Below, one piece after another: positions 34,801-41,933 of a stretch of DNA of 51,173 bases. The notes beneath the pieces are model-generated. The model was given only the letters and a program-made list of their open reading frames with translations, had not been told where the DNA came from and did not search any database. The stretch lies in the NCBI RefSeq assembly GCF_026130045.1, contig NZ_JAIBNX010000036.1, positions 1 to 51,173 of the forward strand. Direction: 5' to 3'. The DNA is from Micromonospora sp. CPCC 205371. Its GTDB lineage: Bacteria > Actinomycetota > Actinomycetes > Mycobacteriales > Micromonosporaceae. The position numbers were made by a program, and so were the translations under genes. Numbering within the stretch: the first letter of the stretch is position 1; each line of letters begins with the position of its first letter.

Positions 34801-37800
34801 CGATCGAGCCAGGCTCGTTCACCTCTATGCAGGCCACGTACGACGGCGCCTCCGGCCGGGTGGCGACAATGCAGGACCGGCACGGTGCGGCATGGACGGT
34901 CACCCAGCCCGCTGTTGGCGATGGCGTCCGGACGGTGGCGGTCTCCACCAGCGGCCGCGAGCCGGTCTCATACACCTTCGACGCACTGCGCGGGGGGCGG
35001 CTGGTCTCCCGGTCCACGGAATCGGGCACCGAGAAGTGGGACTACGACGCGAACGGCTTCGTCAACTCCCACATCGATGCCAACGGTCGCACGCGGTTCT
35101 TCTACCGCGACGACCGCGGCAACCTGGCCTGGGAGGTGACCTACCGCGGCGGGTGGGTGTTCAAAGGCTACGGCTACTACTACAACAGCGCCGACAAGCT
35201 GGACCCACGCAACGACCGGCTGGTGTCGCGGTCCGGCACCCGCAACGCATCGGACGGCGACGGGAACCTCTGGATTTTCTATGGCCTCGACACCACAGGC
35301 CGGCCAACAACAGTCTCCTATCCGGCGCCGGCCGGGGCATCGAGTAGGCCAACCGAATCCTTCATCTACACCGCTGGCACCGAGGCGGCGATCGGTGGCG
35401 GCGTGATCCCGGCCGGGTTGCTGAGACAGGTCACCAACCGCCTCGGTGGCGCCACCACGTACGGGTACAACTCGCGCGGTGACCTGGTGCGCGCCACAGA
35501 CCCGGCGGGCTTGGTAACTGAGTACGGCTATGACCTGCTCGGCCGAAACACCAGCCGCACCACCAAGGCCGTCGTCAACGGGCAGAACGTCACCTACGGG
35601 ACGTGGAGCATTGAGTACAACGCCGCATCGCTGGTGACCGTAGAGACCGAACCCGCAGTCACCAACTCGGTCAGCGGAGCCGTCCACACTGCTCGCACGG
35701 CATACACGTATGACGATTCGGGCCGGGTGACCGAGAAGACGGTGTCCGACACCACCGGCGGCGACCCGGCGCGCACCTGGATCTCGGGCTTTGACGGGGC
35801 GGGGCGGCTGATCCGATCCGTGACGCCCGACGGCGCCGTCACCACGCAGACCTGGGACAGCACCGGCGATCTGATCAGCGTGACCAAGCCCAACGGACTC
35901 ACCATCGCGTATCAATACGACGACGCCGGGAAGGTCATCCAGACGGTCGCCGGTGGCGTCAACGTCGACCCGTTCGACCGCAACGCCAGACGGCTGGTCC
36001 TGGAGTCGCGCGCCTACGACCCGGCGGGCCAGCTCGCCTCCGTCGTCGACGCCATGGGCCGCGAGACAACCTACACCTATTACAACGACGGCCTGATCGA
36101 GACCGAAAAGCGAGTACGCCGCGATAGCACGGGTGAGGTCACCTCCAGCGTCGAACTCGCACGCTACGAATACGACTACGCCAACAACCTGACCAGGGTG
36201 ACCGAGGCCGGCGGCGTGGTCCGCGACTACGACTACGACGACGCCGGAAACCGCAGCCGGGAAACCCTCGACGCCGGGAGCCTTGGCAGGCTGAGCCTCC
36301 ACACCTTCACCCCGGATGGCCAGGTCGCCTCGACGAAACAGACGAACGGGTTCACCTTCCTGCCCGGGCGTGCCGCGGAGGCGCCTCACATGTACGCGGC
36401 GGGAACCTCCTATGTCGACGAGGTCGGCAACCGGCACGCCGACGGCTCGGCCGCGTTCACGTACAAGTTGAGCCTGCCCGCCGACACCACCCAAGCCGTC
36501 GTCCACATGGACATCGAAAACCAGTACCTGGTGCGTGCCGGCCCGACACCGACACCCCAAACCATGCGGGACGTGGCGATCGAGACCCGCGACATCCAAG
36601 ACGGTTCCAACCGCACGCAGAAGGTCGTCGACGTCACCTCATGGCTGGGCCAGGCCAAGATTGTCTACCTCCGCTTCGGCGACAGCCAGCCCGCCAACGC
36701 CTGGGGTGCCTCACTCGCGCGACTGACAGTGGAATACACGCGCGCGAACGGGACCGCCGCCAGCACCACTCATGGATACGACCTCAACGGCCGGCTCACG
36801 AACACCACTGTGGACAACCGCGGCGGCACGCCCACTGCCCTAGCCACCACCGTCAACCGCGATCCGCGAGGGCTGGCCATTTCGGTGACGGACCCCGCTG
36901 GCGCGGTCACCACCAACACCTACGACGCGGTCGGGCGGCCGAGCACGGTGACCCAACCGGCCCGCACTATCTGGGACAACGGCGTCCGCACCGACAACGT
37001 CGCCCCGCGCGCCACGCTCGGCTACAACACATTCGGCGACAGCACCCACATCCGCGACGCTGCCTTCGGCGTGACGACGACCGGATACGACGCGATGGGC
37101 CGCGCCACGTCGGTGACGCTGCCGCCCTACACACCGCCGGGTGGGACGGCCATAACGTCGGTCAGCCGTGCGACCTACACCACCGACGGGCAACCGGAGA
37201 CGACGACCGATCCCCTCGGCAGGGTCACCACCTATGGCTACGACCTCTACGGTCATCTGAAGTCCAAAACTCTGCCGCCACCGGACGGCAGCAGCAGCGG
37301 TGGTCCACGGTGGAGCTACGAGTACGACCGCGCGGGCCAGTTGCTACTGACCCGCGACCCCGCCGGTGCCACAACGTCGGCGACATACAACGACCTCGGC
37401 CACCAGATCACCGAGACCGTCTCCGAGCGCGACGCGACGGGCACGGTGTACTACACCTCGACGCTCGGCCGTGACGACGCCGGAAACCTAACCAGCCGGA
37501 CGACGCCGCTCAACCACACCGCGAGCATCGAATACAACAAGGCAGGCGAGGTCACCAAAGGCACCGACCCGTCCGGCCGGACCGCGGAGACCCGGTACAA
37601 CGCACAAGGGCGGGTCACCGCCGAGTTCCTCGCCGGTGCCCTGGCCACCAGCTACAGCTACGACACCGCCGGCCGCCGAGTCCAGGAGGCGGACCACACC
37701 GTCTCCGGTGGCGTGCTCTCCGCGCCGGTGCGCACGACCACGACGACATACGATGCGCTCGATCGACCCACCCAGGTCACCAGCGGAGAAGGCCGCATCA

Positions 37801-40439
37801 CCCGGCACACCTACGACGCCGGCGGAAACCGCACCGCGATCACCCAACTGCTGAATCCCAGCGACACGAACTCCGCGATCACGGTCACGCTCGGCTACGA
37901 CGCCTCGGGTCGGCACACCCGCACCGTCGACGGCAGAGGCAAGGCCACCGACGTGGCCTACAACGCCTGGAACCTGCCGACGACGGTCCGCGAACCGGGC
38001 CCGGCTACCTGGACCACCGTGTACGACGCGGCCGGCCGGCCCATCCGCGAGGAGGCCCCGGGCGGTGTCACCCGCACCCGGGAGTACGACGAACACGGCC
38101 AGGTGACGACCGAAACCGGCACCGGAGCCGGCGGTGCGACGCTGGGCCGCTCCTTCAGGTACGACGGGCTGGGTCGGATCACCCGCGTCGGCGGCCCACA
38201 GGTCACCGACTACACCTGGAACGACCGGGGTCTGCTAACCCGCTCCAGCGGTCCCGGCGGCGTCGCAGAGTTCGGCTACGACGCAGAGGGCAACCTCACC
38301 AGCCGCACCGACGCGGCCGGCACCGGCACCTTCACCTACGACGCGGCGGGACGCGTCCAAACCGTAACCGACGCCCTCACCGCCGCGACCGCCACACTCA
38401 GCTACGCGGCGACCGGTGAACTCGCCGGCGTCAGCCACGGCGCCGCCCGCCCCAGCCGCACGCTGACGTACGACAACCTGGGCCGCCTCGCATCCGACAC
38501 GAGCACCCGTTCCGACGGCGTTACGGCGCTCTCCACTACCTACACCTACGACCGCGACGATCTGATCACGGGCAAGACCACCGCCGGCTTCACAGGCGCC
38601 GGCACCAACGCCTACGGGTACGACGGCCTGGGCCGGCTCACCTCCTGGACCAGGCCCGACACCACCGTCGTGAGCTACGGCTACGACGCGGCCTCCAACC
38701 GCACCTCGCTCGCTTCTGCGGGCGGCACCCGCACCTACACGTACGACGACCGCAACCGGCTTCTCACCGCCTCCGGCGGCGGACAGCCAGCGATCGTCAA
38801 CACATGGTCCGCCCGCGGCACGCTCGACGTCAGCACCGTCGACGGTGTCGCGACGACCTTCCACAACGACGCATTCGACAAACCCGTACAGGTGGAGGGG
38901 CCCGGCCACACCACGAGCTACGCGTACGACTCGCTCGATCGGCTGGTCCAACGCAACGGCGCCACCCTGGCCTACCCGGATCTGACGAACAACCCGGCCA
39001 AGGTACCCACCGCGACGGGCGACGCCCTCGTGTTCCGGGACCCGAACGGCATCCCGATGTCGGACAAGCACGGCACCAGCGTGAGCCGCCAGGTCGTGAC
39101 CGACCGGCTACACGGCGACATGGTGGGCGCGCTGGACGGCACCTCCGGAGCCGTAGCCGCATCCCGCAGCTACGCGCCCTACGGTGAGGTGGCAGCCGGC
39201 ACCGGGGCCTTCTCCCTGGGATACCAGGGCGGCTTTACCGAGCCGAACACCGGCCTGGTCAACGCCCACGCCCGCTGGTACGACCCCGGACAGGCCACCT
39301 TCACCAGCCGCGACTCCTGGACGATCGAACCCGACCCGGTCGCCGCCGCCAACCGGTACGCCTACGGCAACGCCAGCCCGGTCACCTACTCAGACCCGAC
39401 CGGTCACGTTGCCATCGCGCTGGGACTAGGCATAGCCGCCTCTGTCGCGTGGGGAGTGACGTTTGCGACCGTCACGCTGCTCGCGGGCGCTTACGTCTAC
39501 GACGCGTACCAAGGCTCCTGCTACGCCTCAGGGTCCGGCTGCGGCTACGGCCGATCAGACCCGTACATGTCGCCGGAACTGGGCCAGGTGCGGGCGCTGG
39601 TCAGCGCGATCGGCAGCACCGAACTCTACGCGGAGATCTACCGACGGGCCGCCGCCGGAGCATCAGCCCAGGCGTTGGCAGCCCACATCCAAGCCACCTA
39701 CGGATGGCACCCAGCCGTCCAGCAGTACACGGCAGCATCCGCCGCGGCGGGAGCGGCATCCGCCGCCGCGGCAGGCGCCACGGCCGCGGCCCCCTCCGGT
39801 GCGGTCACCATCTGGCGGCCGCCAGCGGTCGCGCCTAGGCCGCCGATCGGGCAGACGCTGAACAGCTCCCGGCCGCCAATCACGTACCTCCTACCAGCCG
39901 GCGAGCAGGCCCGCAACACCGTCGCGACCTCCATCGCCCTCGCCATCCCCACCATCCTGCAAGCCAACGCCGACGGCGGCGACGCCGCAAACCAGGCGAT
40001 CGGCCCCTCCGCTGCCGCTGGGGCGGTTGCCGAGTTCGCCGGGACCGGCGACCCTTCAGGTGATGATGACGAGTTCTGCGGCCCAACGTACAGGGACCTT
40101 GCTGGACAGGGGCTTGGGGATTCCCATCACATCTACCAGCATGCGGCAATGCGAGATCTGCCTGGGGTTACCCACGGCGACTCCCCGGCGATAGCGCTGC
40201 AGGGCCCTTCAACGAAGCGTGGAACCCCGCACTACCACGCGACCCAGGTTCAGCGTCAACATGGTGGCGGCACCTTGGGAGCGGAGACCCAGATAGCGCT
40301 CCAGGCATTGGTGGCCGCGGGCCTGGATCCCCAGACCGCCTTGGAGAAGGTTTACGAGGCCAGAAAGTACTTCTACGGACTGGGGATGTGCGACGATACG
40401 CCGACGCGGATCCCAGGCAACCGGAAGAAGGGCCCATGA
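31836..40439 (+). CDS. 5'-truncated RHS/YD-repeat polymorphic toxin
   Basis: About 2,867 codons remain open. In order they encode a pre-DNRLRE region (from DLVLTATAFG), a DNRLRE domain (about 32165-32720), further beta-rich modules, and YD/RHS repeats (about 33460-39300) interrupted by a LamG-like domain (about 34075-34800). The RHS core ends PVTYSDPTGH (about 39379-39408), followed by a variable C-terminal toxin. The toxin contains DSHH (40119-40130) and resembles the Tox-SHH HNH/EndoVII nuclease class. Intact relatives start with a signal peptide and N-terminal domain; here the frame runs back into antisense jetB, so that part is lost. No good start or RBS is visible. Probably silent, though its immunity gene is kept. 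Confidence 0.82.
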   Translation, partial: DLVLTATAFGVSEKLVLKSLAAPTEWTFPLRLKGLTPMLKGGGVELRDASGKARAAIPPGFMYDSTPDPKTGTGTRSNGVMYALIRDGDAWALRMTLDGDWLGSSARLFPVVVDPPITVRDDTYIDSFVSSSAFANRDNSAEPFLKVGTHNGGGEKSAAYVRFYDTEAMFNKYVIAAELNVHQTWARSCTPSKLTVYRVTESWWNQDVFRWPGPAYDSANPVASKSFSRGGNCTSPGAYWEPITLPDEDRVTRWLNGSERWDGFTLRASNTDNNAEKFFHSSEVPGGAPYLDLMYADEGAKYSLPSNRFDPPATPSTMGFLDVDVTNLGTTTWLDHIDAPSFTLIGYFRNSSGQLVYTSYFGIGDVPVPNRATVRLAVYANNLPAGTYTVTITMQDAQERDFHTYYGVPPAVVSFTVLPDATPEVVSFHPPNNARVDRLRPALWAQYFDADNAPGTPSYWFRVCNGTEAAPVGCQESQWITSATWTVPAGVLSWGKTSFWYVAVYDGQNMSHLTGPYYMTPVPAQPEITHHLAGALDTADVPGLNVQVGNYSTEAVDASVTVPGPQLRVSRTYNSQDPRASGAFGVGWSTPWDQRLTVDPDGNVVVTLASGRQVRFGRNTDGSFAPPPGEALTLVRGTSSWTLRDSSERRDFDDGGKLATVTDAYGRQQQYIYTSGVLSQVKDVVSGRSLYPTWTSGRVTAVKADAPVAGGAQPTWTYTYTGNQLRSVCSPLSSQSCVSYEYTTGSHYRSIVTDDNPTAYWPLGEASGGTAANVVARKPGEHAANFRSVTLGQAGALAGTTDTAATFGGAGNGGLTLPTNLTNTTLSLSVEMWFKAATGQRGVLYSHQNTAVTSEPVRYSPSLYIDTTGKLRGYHWTPSGMGSQMVSAGRVDNGQWHHVVLTGSVTSQELYLDGVRIGAVTTAQPISFLDMRNAYIGNGRTTGWPAAVDGNFPFNGQIDDVAFYKHSLAATQVSAHYAARNATSRMAKTIEPGSFTSMQATYDGASGRVATMQDRHGAAWTVTQPAVGDGVRTVAVSTSGREPVSYTFDALRGGRLVSRSTESGTEKWDYDANGFVNSHIDANGRTRFFYRDDRGNLAWEVTYRGGWVFKGYGYYYNSADKLDPRNDRLVSRSGTRNASDGDGNLWIFYGLDTTGRPTTVSYPAPAGASSRPTESFIYTAGTEAAIGGGVIPAGLLRQVTNRLGGATTYGYNSRGDLVRATDPAGLVTEYGYDLLGRNTSRTTKAVVNGQNVTYGTWSIEYNAASLVTVETEPAVTNSVSGAVHTARTAYTYDDSGRVTEKTVSDTTGGDPARTWISGFDGAGRLIRSVTPDGAVTTQTWDSTGDLISVTKPNGLTIAYQYDDAGKVIQTVAGGVNVDPFDRNARRLVLESRAYDPAGQLASVVDAMGRETTYTYYNDGLIETEKRVRRDSTGEVTSSVELARYEYDYANNLTRVTEAGGVVRDYDYDDAGNRSRETLDAGSLGRLSLHTFTPDGQVASTKQTNGFTFLPGRAAEAPHMYAAGTSYVDEVGNRHADGSAAFTYKLSLPADTTQAVVHMDIENQYLVRAGPTPTPQTMRDVAIETRDIQDGSNRTQKVVDVTSWLGQAKIVYLRFGDSQPANAWGASLARLTVEYTRANGTAASTTHGYDLNGRLTNTTVDNRGGTPTALATTVNRDPRGLAISVTDPAGAVTTNTYDAVGRPSTVTQPARTIWDNGVRTDNVAPRATLGYNTFGDSTHIRDAAFGVTTTGYDAMGRATSVTLPPYTPPGGTAITSVSRATYTTDGQPETTTDPLGRVTTYGYDLYGHLKSKTLPPPDGSSSGGPRWSYEYDRAGQLLLTRDPAGATTSATYNDLGHQITETVSERDATGTVYYTSTLGRDDAGNLTSRTTPLNHTASIEYNKAGEVTKGTDPSGRTAETRYNAQGRVTAEFLAGALATSYSYDTAGRRVQEADHTVSGGVLSAPVRTTTTTYDALDRPTQVTSGEGRITRHTYDAGGNRTAITQLLNPSDTNSAITVTLGYDASGRHTRTVDGRGKATDVAYNAWNLPTTVREPGPATWTTVYDAAGRPIREEAPGGVTRTREYDEHGQVTTETGTGAGGATLGRSFRYDGLGRITRVGGPQVTDYTWNDRGLLTRSSGPGGVAEFGYDAEGNLTSRTDAAGTGTFTYDAAGRVQTVTDALTAATATLSYAATGELAGVSHGAARPSRTLTYDNLGRLASDTSTRSDGVTALSTTYTYDRDDLITGKTTAGFTGAGTNAYGYDGLGRLTSWTRPDTTVVSYGYDAASNRTSLASAGGTRTYTYDDRNRLLTASGGGQPAIVNTWSARGTLDVSTVDGVATTFHNDAFDKPVQVEGPGHTTSYAYDSLDRLVQRNGATLAYPDLTNNPAKVPTATGDALVFRDPNGIPMSDKHGTSVSRQVVTDRLHGDMVGALDGTSGAVAASRSYAPYGEVAAGTGAFSLGYQGGFTEPNTGLVNAHARWYDPGQATFTSRDSWTIEPDPVAAANRYAYGNASPVTYSDPTGHVAIALGLGIAASVAWGVTFATVTLLAGAYVYDAYQGSCYASGSGCGYGRSDPYMSPELGQVRALVSAIGSTELYAEIYRRAAAGASAQALAAHIQATYGWHPAVQQYTAASAAAGAASAAAAGATAAAPSGAVTIWRPPAVAPRPPIGQTLNSSRPPITYLLPAGEQARNTVATSIALAIPTILQANADGGDAANQAIGPSAAAGAVAEFAGTGDPSGDDDEFCGPTYRDLAGQGLGDSHHIYQHAAMRDLPGVTHGDSPAIALQGPSTKRGTPHYHATQVQRQHGGGTLGAETQIALQALVAAGLDPQTALEKVYEARKYFYGLGMCDDTPTRIPGNRKKGP

Positions 40440-40786
40440 TTTCCGAGCCGACCGTGCAAGCAGCGCTGCACGCCGTCCTTGGCCTGCTCGTTGACGGCGA
40501 GTATGAGACCCTTGAGGCGATGACCCAGGGCAAGCACCTCTCCGCCACGGAGATGCGCGAGGCGATCGAGTCCTACGGACGCACGCTGATCCAGCCGCCT
40601 GCGGGTGAATTGCCGCCTGACACGGACGTGTTCCTCGTAGAGGGCAGCAGCCCACGGCGCCTAGTGGCTGTCATGCCGCTGATGACGAAGGAGGAGGGCG
40701 TCTCCGACCTGACTGTGGAGATGACCCTTAACGAACTTGCCCCACGGATCTGGCTCACCGAGATCGACAACATTCACGTGATGTAG
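40436..40786 (+). CDS. Probable immunity protein for the RHS toxin
   Basis: This 116-aa acidic cytoplasmic protein starts at an ATG overlapping the RHS stop (ATGA), the classical position of a polymorphic-toxin immunity gene. It has a helical N-terminus (LVDGEYETLEAMTQG, then a conserved-looking EAIESYGRTL) and a strand-rich C-terminus ending IWLTEIDNIHVM, resembling the DUF7668-type immunity-like proteins as I remember them. It should bind and neutralise the SHH-type nuclease. Because the toxin gene has lost its start region, this protein may be poorly translated or expressed from an internal RHS promoter. Confidence 0.75.
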   Translation: MISEPTVQAALHAVLGLLVDGEYETLEAMTQGKHLSATEMREAIESYGRTLIQPPAGELPPDTDVFLVEGSSPRRLVAVMPLMTKEEGVSDLTVEMTLNELAPRIWLTEIDNIHVM

Positions 40787-40807
40787 TCATCGCCATTCCT
40801 AACGACC

Positions 40808-41278
40808 ATGAGCGCTTGGCTTCTTCATCGTCACGCTGGACGTCACGCCTTCGAGATGATCGACTGCACGTTTTCTGGGCGGCTGAAGAAGGTCGTCTTC
40901 TACGGCCGTCTGGGTGGTATCTACACGATGGAGTCGGGGCAGCGGCTCAATGAGTTCCGCGGCAACGACTTCTCTGGCGCGGACTTGGCCCAGGTGGAGT
41001 TTCGTTGGGGGATCGACCTGTCGCGGCAGGTGCTGCCGACCGGATCGGACTATGTGTACCTTCCCGACTCGGCGGCGACGCTGGCCCGCTTGCGGTTGGT
41101 CGTCGACGGTTGGCCCGAGGCGGACCGACGGCGCCGCGCCGTCATGATGATCGAGATCTTTGAACGGGAGGTCACGCTCGGCCAGACGCAGGCATTGCTT
41201 CGCGTCAGTGAGTGGGTGCGTAACGAGGTCGACGCCGAGGTTGTCGACTTGCTTCGATCGGACGCCGCGAACGGGTAG
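40808..41278 (+). CDS. Orphan immunity-like protein, probably N-terminally shortened
   Basis: This is a 156-aa protein. From MIDCTFSGRLKKVVFYG onwards it resembles cytoplasmic immunity-like proteins with pentapeptide-type strands (NEFRGNDFSGADLAQV). The first 15 residues (MSAWLLHRHAGRHAF) look unlike the rest, suggesting loss of the original N-terminus. There is no separate toxin gene; orphan immunities commonly trail RHS toxin genes. It ends 269 bp before the element's right end. Confidence 0.55.
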   Translation: MSAWLLHRHAGRHAFEMIDCTFSGRLKKVVFYGRLGGIYTMESGQRLNEFRGNDFSGADLAQVEFRWGIDLSRQVLPTGSDYVYLPDSAATLARLRLVVDGWPEADRRRRAVMMIEIFEREVTLGQTQALLRVSEWVRNEVDAEVVDLLRSDAANG

Positions 41279-41546
41279 CGCGCCAAGCTTCGGCTCACGT
41301 TGCCGGCGGGTGCTGACAGGTTGTGGTCGACGTAGCTCGACGCCGTCAGTGATCGCCGGTCGCCGCTGCGGCGCCGCGTGTGGCTGTGATGCGCGCCGGA
41401 ATGCCGTACCGATTTTGTCCGCCAAGGAGATCCACGTGAATTCAAGGGCAAAGCTTGTGGAGGGACGACGCAGTCGTGGGCGGTGGATGTCACGGCAGGG
41501 TCAGTTCCTGGTATAGCACGATCATGTAGTCACGGTGAAACTCGGG
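41279..41546. other. Right end of element, no gene seen
   Basis: Only compositionally odd frames occur. The left arm of the predicted attP (CGATCATGTA) is at 41519-41528. On excision the recombinase frame would continue into 41546-41493 and stop there. Confidence 0.5.
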
Positions 41547-41557
41547 CCTCGGACACG
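41547..41557 (+). other. attR core (predicted)
   Basis: CCTCGGACACG repeats the tRNA-Leu 3' end plus its first two flanking bases (21932-21942). It is followed directly by a strong terminator hairpin, as would be expected for the original downstream flank of the tRNA. Confidence 0.65.
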
Positions 41558-41560
41558 TTA

Positions 41561-41607
41561 AACCCCACCAAAGCTATTCACGTTTCCGTGATAGCGGCGG
41601 TGGGGTT
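41561..41607. terminator. Strong two-part hairpin, probably the tRNA-Leu terminator
   Basis: The outer arms AACCCCACC (41561-41569) and GGTGGGGTT (41599-41607) are perfect. An inner stem GCTAT-CACG/CGTG-ATAGC continues it with one bulged base. After removal of the element it would lie about 20 bp from the tRNA end. Confidence 0.75.
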
Positions 41608-41817
41608 CGCTGTTTCGGTCGCGCTGCTGCTGCGGATCTTACGGGTCGAGCGTTGACGGCCGTGGGCATTGAGGGCGGTCGGCGGGGCTCGTGTTGCTGG
41701 ATCGCGGTGATGGCGCCGGTGTGACCGTCGCGGGCGGCTGTGGCACGGTTGATGGTGCGGCAGATCGCGGCGGCCGAGCATATGGGGCGTGTCAGAGCCG
41801 TTGTTTTGCAGTCCCGC
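41608..41817. other. Intergenic, no gene seen
   Basis: A 68-codon minus-strand frame exists but encodes only Arg/His/Pro-rich sequence with no recognisable domain. Confidence 0.5.
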
Positions 41818-41842
41818 GGGGAGCCTGACGCTCAGGCTCCCC
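41818..41842. terminator. Hairpin terminator (distal)
   Basis: GGGGAGCCTGA (41818-41828) and TCAGGCTCCCC (41832-41842) form a perfect 11-bp stem with a 3-nt loop. It is downstream of the secreted GH32 gene (minus) and may act in both directions. Confidence 0.7.
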
Positions 41843-41877
41843 GACCAGGCGATGATCGCCGGCGAAGAGCTTGCCCG

Positions 41878-41918
41878 GGAGGGACCGTCGGATGGGATGG
41901 TGGGTTGACGGTCCCTCC
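41878..41918 (-). terminator. Hairpin terminator of the GH32 operon
   Basis: GGAGGGACCGTC (41878-41889) and GACGGTCCCTCC (41907-41918) are a perfect 12-bp inverted repeat with a 17-nt loop, starting 16 bp beyond the stop of the GH32 gene. Confidence 0.7.
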
Positions 41919-41933
41919 GGTTCGTGGCTGGGG

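Larger units (their letters stand above)
21933..41557. mobile_element. Integrated serine-recombinase element in tRNA-Leu (~19.6 kb)
   Basis: An 11-bp direct repeat CCTCGGACACG occurs at the tRNA 3' end (21932-21942) and at 41547-41557. Joining the element ends in silico gives an attP with perfect 10-bp outer arms, CGATCATGTA (41519-41528) and TACATGATCG (21951-21960). Joining the chromosomal sides gives an attB with arms GGGGTT (21917-21922) and AACCCC (41561-41566). Both are centred at about 21932-21934. The recombinase sits at the left end. The cargo is a GNAT gene, jetCD and an RHS toxin with immunity. No replication or conjugation genes are seen. Confidence 0.7.

Noticed and set aside
40799-41425. 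Antisense frame over the orphan immunity-like gene
   Set aside because: The sense frame has plausible immunity-like strands; the antisense peptide has none.
41578-41781. Small minus-strand gene
   Set aside because: Composition is His/Arg/Pro-rich, with no RBS or domain, and it overlaps a terminator hairpin.
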